This document shows, one piece after another, positions 15,180-19,958 of a stretch of 19,958 nucleotides of DNA. The stretch lies in assembly GCA_946478755.1 (NCBI GenBank), contig CAMLDJ010000074.1, positions 1 to 19,958 on the forward strand. Reading direction: 5' to 3'. The notes under the pieces are model-generated. The model searched no databases. It was not told the origin of the DNA and saw nothing but the letters and a program-made list of their open reading frames with translations. Position 1 is the first letter of the stretch; every line of letters starts with the position of its first letter. This DNA is from an uncultured Pedobacter sp. GTDB taxonomy: Bacteria > Bacteroidota > Bacteroidia > Sphingobacteriales > Sphingobacteriaceae. The position numbers and the translations under genes were made by a program.

Positions 15180-16364
15180 TTATTTGCTAACTATCAATTT
15201 ATCTTCATCAATCGTTAATTTATAACCTGTCAAATCTTTTAACACGCTACACACTTCGGCTAATGTCACCACTCTTTTTATACCGCCCTGATAGCGTTCA
15301 TTGTTTAAAACTACCCTACACTCGATCTGGACTCCGTACCAACGGCTCAGTTCGTCAAGTATCTGTTGCATATTTTTATTTTTAAAATAAAAATAGCCGT
15401 TCTTAAATGCGGTTGCTTCTGCTTTATTTACTACCGGAAGGGTAACGATTTTATTATCTACAATTTCCGCTTCGCTTCCAGCATGCATAAAGATCTCATT
15501 TTCATGGTTACTAACTTTTAGACGTCCTTCCGTCAATGATACCTTTGTCGTAGTTTGATAGGAATTCACCGTAAATGCTGTACCTATCGCCTGTATATTG
15601 GCATTATTAGTTTCTACTATAAATGGTCTTTGCGCATCTTTGGCAACTTCAAAATAAGCGTCGCCCTTCAATTTAATTCTTCTTTCTTTTTCATCAAAAT
15701 TGGCTTTATAGGTTAATTCAGATTCCGAATTTACCCATACTTTTGTACCATCACTAAGCGTTAAGGCTATTGTGGATCGTATTGGAACAATCAGTGTATG
15801 TCTAGCATTTAAATTTTGCTTCAAATTATGAGCATAAACCAATTTTCCGTCTTTTAATTTTATTCCCTGCGAGAGATCTCTGTTTACCTGGTTATCCATC
15901 AAATCTATCTCATCCCTTCCTTCAATTTTTAATATGGCGCCAACTCCCCCCGGAAGAACATCATTTTTATGCCCATACACCTTATCGGGAATTAGATAGT
16001 CTACAGATTTTGACTGGATCTGCCAAAGCCCGAAAAAAGAAACAATCAGTAATACCGCCGCAGCTATTCCTATGGTTATATACGAATTTCTATTTCGTAT
16101 ATCTATTTCTTTCGACTTCAAACCGACTACCTTTTGGTTGTACCTTTTTTCGATATTCTGCCATTCTTCGTCGAGATTAGTGCTGCGCAGGTCAAAAGGA
16201 ACGGGGATATCAGAATTGGACAAATGGTGTCGCAAACTATCCTTAGCGGAAGGATACTTTTCCAACAATTGCTTGAGTTCACTTTCTTGTTCAAAAGGCA
16301 ACCGTCCATCTTTCAACAAGAGAGCAGCCAATTCGGCCAATAATATTTTATCGGTTTCTATCAT
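15180..16364 (-). CDS. FecR family anti-sigma factor with DUF4974
   Basis: 394 residues, full length. A cytoplasmic N-terminal region (about 1-92), which would bind the sigma factor, is followed by one membrane helix at about 94-113 (YITIGIAAAVLLIVSFFGLW). The periplasmic FecR domain (about 185-285) includes IALTLSDGTKVWVNSESELT and IKLKGDAYFEVAKDAQRPF. A C-terminal DUF4974 domain (about 325-392) begins FKNKNMQQILDELSRWYGV and would contact the STN domain of SusC. It sits between the sigma gene (gap 96 bp) and susC (gap 133 bp) on the same strand. It should transmit the signal from the loaded transporter to the sigma factor, as in FecIRA-type systems (established for the family). Confidence 0.97.
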   Translation of the reverse strand: MIETDKILLAELAALLLKDGRLPFEQESELKQLLEKYPSAKDSLRHHLSNSDIPVPFDLRSTNLDEEWQNIEKRYNQKVVGLKSKEIDIRNRNSYITIGIAAAVLLIVSFFGLWQIQSKSVDYLIPDKVYGHKNDVLPGGVGAILKIEGRDEIDLMDNQVNRDLSQGIKLKDGKLVYAHNLKQNLNARHTLIVPIRSTIALTLSDGTKVWVNSESELTYKANFDEKERRIKLKGDAYFEVAKDAQRPFIVETNNANIQAIGTAFTVNSYQTTTKVSLTEGRLKVSNHENEIFMHAGSEAEIVDNKIVTLPVVNKAEATAFKNGYFYFKNKNMQQILDELSRWYGVQIECRVVLNNERYQGGIKRVVTLAEVCSVLKDLTGYKLTIDEDKLIVSK

Positions 16365-16460
16365 AATTCAATAACTAAATAACTTGAGCAACCAGAATGG
16401 GTGACTCAAGAATGAAAAAAAATGACTTTTTAAAAAAAACTAGTTGATTGATGTGTTTTT

Positions 16461-16973
16461 TTAAAATATCAATAAGGTGAATAATAAATTGAGAAATTTG
16501 TTTTTTAATAGGTTTATAGCGCGCGAGCGCTGGGTTTTTACGGTATTAACAGATACATTTAATTCCTGTGCAACTTCCTCGTACTTCATACTTTCCAAGT
16601 AGATCAGCCGACAAATTCTTTGACAACCTTCTGGCAATTGATTTAGCTCACGGTGGAGGGCACCGATCAATTCAGCAGTTATTAATTCATCCAAGATATC
16701 TCTATCGTCTGACTCCTGGATAGTTATATTGTCACGGATCCGATCAAACACCGTATTTCTACGTTTTGCATTCATTGCCATATTCTTGACTGAAGTATAA
16801 AGAAAGCTCTTGATGACTCGTTCTTCTTTTTCTAATAAATCCTGTCTATCCATGAGAACGAGAAATGCATCCTGGACAATATCTTTTGCTACCTCCTCCG
16901 AATTGACCCATGGAAATGCGAAAGTACAGAGCTGTAAAAAATAAGTTTTGAAATAATATTCTGTGGATAACAT
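16461..16973 (-). CDS. ECF RNA polymerase sigma factor of the SusCD locus
   Basis: 170 residues. Sigma region 2 lies at about 5-72 (EEVAKDIVQDAFLVLMDRQ, then KSFLYTSVKNMAMNAKRR). Region 4 lies at about 105-156 (LPEGCQRICRLIYLESMKY, then the helix-turn-helix EEVAQELNVSVNTVKTQRSR), with a short hydrophobic tail LNLLFTLLIF as in the first sigma factor of the window. It is slightly short at the N-terminus relative to relatives, but region 2 appears complete. It is the first gene of the sigma, anti-sigma, susC, susD series and should direct susCD transcription when released by the adjacent FecR. The proposed start is the first ATG, preceded by an A/G-rich leader. Confidence 0.95.
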   Translation of the reverse strand: MLSTEYYFKTYFLQLCTFAFPWVNSEEVAKDIVQDAFLVLMDRQDLLEKEERVIKSFLYTSVKNMAMNAKRRNTVFDRIRDNITIQESDDRDILDELITAELIGALHRELNQLPEGCQRICRLIYLESMKYEEVAQELNVSVNTVKTQRSRAINLLKNKFLNLLFTLLIF

Positions 16974-17380
16974 TCTTTTTCTTTTTTTAAACTATGAAAA
17001 TTAGTCTCGGCACAAATAGATACTATCTGATAAATTAGATTTACTAATAGCCATAATATGAAGAATTCATTAGTTCAATGTTAGTGAATTTCCATTAATT
17101 ATTTCAGATTGCCATGTTCAAAATTCCGAATGATTAAGTCAATTGTTAAATTTAGATTGCATATCCGGTCATATCTACGATGAACTGCGGGCTGGTATTG
17201 TAAGAAAACATGGCGAACTGATCAATAAGAATGAGAACCGTTTTGACCTGATCAAGCGCATAGGCTATTTTCCTTTCAGAGAATTACGCAGAGACAATGT
17301 AAATAAAAAGCCGGAAGATCGATCGACTGCCCGGAGAAAAAACTTTAGCTCTTTAACAATCTCGACGGTCTGTTTTTAAA
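16974..17380. other. Intergenic stretch with an unrecognised coding-like fragment
   Basis: Upstream of the sigma gene there is an AT-rich promoter-type region, in which TCTATTTG on the minus strand is one base off the -7 consensus. From about 17143 a plus-strand frame reads GHIYDELRAGIVRKHGELIN and then NENRFDLIKRIGYFPFRELR before becoming nondescript. It has only a TTG start and no family that I recognise. It could be an internal scrap of a lost gene. Confidence 0.3.
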
Positions 17381-17610
17381 ATTTCCGGGTAGAGCGGTTC
17401 GTTGCCTCCCCGCACCCCCACAGACCCGTGCGAGCATCAATATAAACCCTGTAAGCCTGGATGGTTCTGGTACGGTCATCCAAATCTACCGTTTCCTGCA
17501 TGGAGGCGGGAGGCTCGCTTCCGGTGGATGACTAGTCCTTGTCGGTCAGGATTGATTACCTGACGGGTTGTGAAGAAGTGTTTCATTTGCAATCCCCACT
17601 TCACGAGCTT
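17381..17610 (-). other. GC-rich, hairpin-rich patch resembling a group II intron 3' end remnant
   Basis: On the minus strand the stretch gctcgcacgggtctgtgggg, then gtgcggggaggcaacgaacc, then gctctacccgg resembles the end of domain V plus domain VI of a bacterial group II intron, including a CTACCC with a candidate bulged branch-point A and an AT end near 17381. The complementary 5' strand of domain V and its tetraloop are not found, so at best it is a remnant. Other stems are ggatg/catcc (17459-17481), ggaggcg/cgcttcc (17502-17522), gtcagg/cctgac (17545-17564) and gaagtg/cacttc (17575-17602). No reverse transcriptase gene is present. Confidence 0.3.
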
Positions 17611-17740
17611 TTGACAGCGCAACACCGGATCACTCACCTTTTATATGTGGATTTTTGGATATTTTTGGGTTTTCCCGGTAAACAAAAAAGCTTGCAATTT
17701 TTTAATTCGCAAACCTTTACATAGTTTGATACTATCTCCT

Positions 17741-17753
17741 GTGATCCCACTGG
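17741..17753. repeat. Degenerate copy of the tRNA-end-like repeat
   Basis: gtgatcccactgg differs at one base from the gtgatcccgctgg core found at 19340 and 19474. It lies just outside the 3' end of the ATPase gene, so copies flank that gene on both sides. Confidence 0.4.
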
Positions 17754-17795
17754 TCGAAATAACGAACACTTTTGTTTCGGATTTAAAACGTCTAA

Positions 17796-19174
17796 TCAAT
17801 TTGGCGGATGAGCTGCAGGACGGGTGAGCGGCTTATCTTTTATAAAAAGATCCAGGTAAGCATCAAGTTGAGATATAAGATAATAAGGCAAGTTCAAAAG
17901 CTTATAATTTTTACCGGCCGCTGTTGTTATATCTGTTACCATCAGTTTTCCCCCATACACACGTACAGCAAAAGTATGATTGGCCTCGTCCATAAACAAA
18001 TGCAGCGATCTCAGCGTACCTTCCTTACCGGATTTTACCTCAATAGGTATAAGCTTTCCTTCAAAAGCATAAACATAATCCACTTCTGCGGTAGAGCTAT
18101 TCTTCTCCCTTACCCAAAAGTTTAGGCTACTTAAAATATTAAATCTTTCAGCAAGAAGTTCCTGACCTGTAAGGTGCTCAATGATTGTCCCTTGGTACAT
18201 GCTGCTTAAATCATCTGTGCCCAATAGCTCACCCTGCACACCTAAAAAGTAATTCATCATTCCGGTATCCAGAATTTGTAACCTTGGCGATTTTTTATAA
18301 TCCGGCATTAATGGCAATGTGGTGCTTACTGTAGGAAATATTAAAGACAATAAAAATGTCTTTTCCAATGTTCTTAATGCCTCTCCGGCTTCTTTGGAGT
18401 TATAATTAGACCGACCAAAATTTTGAAATTTTATCCTTTTGCCTGCTTCAGTAAAGCTAACCCTTATGCAATGTTGAATGATGCGAAGCAATGAATCGTT
18501 CCGTGCATACTTTTCAACATCATCTATATACGATGCAATTAACAATTCATAAATAGGTCCAAGCGCGGTTAAATCTTTATTTGTAGCATATTCGTTAATT
18601 ACTTCAGGCATACCACCAATTATGGCATAAGTATGGAATAGCTCCATTAACCGATTATGGGCAAAATCCTTTACCGGTAGGTGTTCCAATTGCTCTAAAG
18701 CAGCAACCTCAGCGGTGGCGCCAAGAAACTCATGGAAGGACACAGGCCTGATCACTAAAAACTCAACCCTGCCGACAGGGAAACTCATACCTCTGTTAAA
18801 AATAGTTTCTAATAGTGAACCTGCTGCTATTACCTTTATTTCGGGGAACTCCTCATAAAAATACCGAAGCATGTTAAATGCTCCTGGAACCTCTTGGATC
18901 TCATCAATGAAAATCAAGGTATTCTTTCTGTTGGCGTACTTAAGATTACGCAACAAGAATAAAGATTGTATGAGCGTGTCAATAGTACTATAAGTATCAA
19001 AAGGTTTCCTGTCAGATTCAATTTCAAGGTTCAGATAAATATATTGCTCAAACTTTTCAGCAAACTGATTAACTAACAGTAGTTTTGCCAACCTGCCTTG
19101 CTCCTCGTAAAACCAATGGCTTTCCTTTTTTCAGACCACTTGTTAAGTTCAGCTAATACTTTGCGTTCAAACAT
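17796..19174 (-). pseudogene. AAA_14/DUF4143 ATPase, frameshifted around Walker A
   Basis: The start ATG at 19172-19174 begins MFERKVLAELNKWSEK. One base too many in the A6 run (19126-19131) moves the reading into a frame encoding GKPLVLRGARQVGKTT, where GARQVGKTT (19078-19104) is the Walker A loop. A second extra base at about 19074 moves it again, into the long frame VNQFAEKFEQYIYLNLE that stays open to the stop at 17796. In that frame Walker B is LIFIDEIQE and a sensor-like VIAAGSLLE follows. The C-terminal DUF4143 part contains AEVDYVYAFEGKLIPIEVKSG, a PD-(D/E)xK-like core. Removing the two bases restores a full-length protein of about 458 residues. Either it is a recent pseudogene or the sequence has two indel errors. 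The cellular role of this family is poorly known. Confidence 0.88.
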
Positions 19175-19177
19175 GCA

Positions 19178-19208
19178 CAAAATTAGGGTAATTTTTATCA
19201 AAAACAAA
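19178..19208 (-). promoter_or_regulatory. Consensus Bacteroidota promoter for the ATPase gene, probably leaderless
   Basis: On the minus strand, TTTG (19205-19208), a 19-bp spacer and TAATTTTG (19178-19185) match the -33/-7 consensus exactly. Only three bases (TGC) separate the -7 element from the ATG at 19172-19174, so the transcript should begin at or next to the start codon, giving a leaderless mRNA. Confidence 0.65.
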
Positions 19209-19261
19209 CCCAAAATAAGGGCAATTTTAAACTAAATCGAATGCATAATTAGGGCAATATT
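19179..19261 (-). repeat. Three copies of an AGGGYAAT motif at exact 33-bp spacing
   Basis: aaaattagggtaatttt (from 19179), aaaataagggcaatttt (from 19212) and taattagggcaatatt (from 19246) share the core WWAGGGYAAT. The A preceding GGG falls at 19185, 19218 and 19251, that is, 33 bp apart each time, about three helical turns. The copy nearest the gene includes its -7 element. This looks like a phased operator. Confidence 0.65.
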
Positions 19262-19397
19262 TCAAAAATACTTAACGGGCACTCATCTACTACCCGTTAT
19301 TATGGTTTAGTAGGACCTACTTCAGTTTTATCCGAAAAGGTGATCCCGCTGGGATTTTTCGCTCGCACCTGCTAGACACGTACCCGCTCAAGAGAAA

Positions 19398-19451
19398 GTT
19401 CGAACCCGGCCTGCCCTTCTGTTCGAACCCAATTCATATAAAACTAAAAAA
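19398..19451 (+). repeat. Copy B of the long-range repeat with T-loop-like motif
   Basis: gttcgaacccggcctgccct, then tctgttcgaaccc, then aactaaaaaag correspond to the copy at 6041-6093. It contains gttcgaaccc twice in 33 bp. It lies between the two tRNA-end-like repeats and directly before a terminator. Confidence 0.65.
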
Positions 19452-19473
19452 GCCACCTATTTGGTGGCTTTTT
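19446..19473. terminator. Bidirectional rho-independent terminator
   Basis: Perfect stem agccacc (19451-19457) with ggtggct (19463-19469) around a 5-base loop, flanked by aaaaa on the left and ttttt on the right, so it can act on both strands. It insulates the ATPase side from the integrase side. Confidence 0.8.
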
Positions 19474-19598
19474 GTGATCCCGCTGGGACTCTAACCTACC
19501 ATATCATATTTTATCAATTATTAGCTTAACAACAATAAAAACATCGATTTTTCCCTTTTTAAGCCTTTTTATAGTAAAGTAAAATAAATCAAAAAACA

Positions 19599-19630
19599 TT
19601 TGAATTAACCGAAAATTGACAGTAATATTG
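19599..19630 (+). promoter_or_regulatory. Promoter of the integrase gene
   Basis: TTTG at 19599-19602, a 20-bp spacer, and TAATATTG at 19623-19630 (seven of eight matches to TAnnTTTG). The expected start of transcription is near 19637, about 20 bp before the integrase ATG. The -7 element lies inside the tandem repeat described next. Confidence 0.55.
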
Positions 19631-19654
19631 ACAGTAATTAATTTTACTGTCAAT
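19615..19654 (+). repeat. Tandem and inverted repeat over the integrase promoter, likely operator
   Basis: attgacagtaat occurs twice back to back (19615-19626, 19627-19638), and its inverted form ttactgtcaat follows at 19644-19654, ending 3 bp before the start codon. The second copy and the inverted copy make an 11-bp palindrome with a 6-bp centre. The repeats cover the -7 element, the probable transcription start and the ribosome-binding region. Confidence 0.7.
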
Positions 19655-19657
19655 TCT

Positions 19658-19958
19658 ATGGCTACTGTTAACTTCTATTTAGACAAACCAAACAGGAAGG
19701 ATCAAAGACCTATCCTACTCACTTATCTTCTTAACGGTGCTAAGTTGCGCTTTTCCACGAAGCTGAAAACAACCGATAAAGACTGGAACCCAAAAGATCA
19801 AAGGGTAAAAAGAAATGGAGCTAATGAAAGTGAAATCAATTTTGCTTTAGATGAATTCAAAAGAGTAATCACTAAAGCAGAATTGGACACAAAATTCAAC
19901 CTCTCCTTATTAACGCTTGACTTCATAAAGAATAAGCTGGAAGAAGCTACAGGTAAGA
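19658..19958 (+). CDS. Tyrosine recombinase/integrase, N-terminal part (runs off window)
   Basis: ATG at 19658-19660, open to the window edge, 100 codons visible. The N-terminus MATVNFYLDKPNRKDQRPIL, then LTYLLNGAKLRFSTKLKT, then TDKDWNPKDQRVKR is the arm-type DNA-binding domain of Bacteroidota integrases (the 'FSTGxKIxxxxWdxkxqrvk' layout). It is followed by the first helices of the SAM-like core-binding domain (NESEINFALDEFKRVITKAE onward). The catalytic domain with its Arg-His-Tyr residues is beyond the window. It is the first gene of what is probably an integrated element extending to the right. Its promoter is overlapped by palindromic repeats, suggesting autorepression or arm-site binding. 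Confidence 0.92.
   Translation, partial: MATVNFYLDKPNRKDQRPILLTYLLNGAKLRFSTKLKTTDKDWNPKDQRVKRNGANESEINFALDEFKRVITKAELDTKFNLSLLTLDFIKNKLEEATGK

Larger units (their letters stand above)
19340..19488. repeat. Paired tRNA-3'-end-like direct repeats, candidate attachment site
   Basis: gtgatcccgctggga occurs at 19340-19354 and again at 19474-19488. Read on the minus strand it is tcccagcgggatcac, the form of a tRNA T-stem plus acceptor 3' end. Tyrosine recombinases commonly integrate at tRNA 3' ends, and one starts 170 bp to the right. No complete tRNA is present. The second copy may be the left attachment site of the element carrying the integrase. Confidence 0.5.

Noticed and set aside
16974..17040. 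TCTATTTG on the minus strand as a -7 element of the sigma gene
   Set aside because: One mismatch at a key base and no TTTG at the -33 distance.
1..19958. Intact tRNA, rRNA or CRISPR array
   Set aside because: Only tRNA-end-like fragments are seen. No cloverleaf, rRNA segment or regularly spaced CRISPR-type repeat was found; the 33-bp spaced motifs at 19179-19261 are too short and have no unique-spacer architecture.

Overview
The window looks like a chromosome segment from the Bacteroidota, most likely a member of the Sphingobacteriaceae (Pedobacter/Sphingobacterium type). The reasons are a SusC protein with an N-terminal STN domain, a SusD lipoprotein, ECF sigma factors paired with FecR-type anti-sigma factors, Bacteroidota lipoboxes, AT-rich DNA, and promoter matches to the Bacteroidota -33 TTTG / -7 TAnnTTTG consensus.

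Left part (1-5.9 kb): a FecR anti-sigma gene cut by the window edge and its ECF sigma gene, both on the minus strand. Next comes a gene-poor stretch (1.4-3.0 kb) that holds broken genes: a SUKH (SMI1/KNR4)-like immunity-type gene with a frameshift, and the N-terminal piece of a small MNDGGMGSL-motif protein. A small two-helix membrane protein follows, then a lipoprotein, a truncated RloB-like gene, a phytanoyl-CoA dioxygenase-like enzyme and a small BamE-like lipoprotein.

Middle (6.3-9.8 kb), plus strand: an uncharacterised lipoprotein, a secreted protein with YD-like repeats, a REP-like intergenic repeat, and an exported TlpA/ResA-type thioredoxin protein. This thioredoxin gene converges on the SusD gene across a relatively GC-rich, hairpin-rich patch with no convincing gene.

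Right-centre (10.2-17.0 kb), minus strand: a complete nutrient-uptake locus in the order ECF sigma, FecR anti-sigma, SusC/TonB-dependent transporter, SusD lipoprotein. By analogy with FecIRA-type systems, substrate binding at SusC would be sensed through its STN domain by FecR, which frees the sigma factor to transcribe susCD. No glycoside hydrolase or other substrate-specific enzyme is in view, so the substrate is unknown.

Right end (17-20 kb): a hairpin-rich patch that may be the remnant of a group II intron 3' end, then an AAA_14/DUF4143 ATPase gene whose Walker A region is disrupted by two +1 frameshifts although its promoter looks intact. Last come tRNA-3'-end-like direct repeats, a terminator, and the start of a tyrosine recombinase gene running off the window. 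Three copies of a motif at exact 33-bp spacing lie in the ATPase promoter, and a tandem plus inverted repeat covers the integrase promoter. This end looks like the left boundary of an integrated element.
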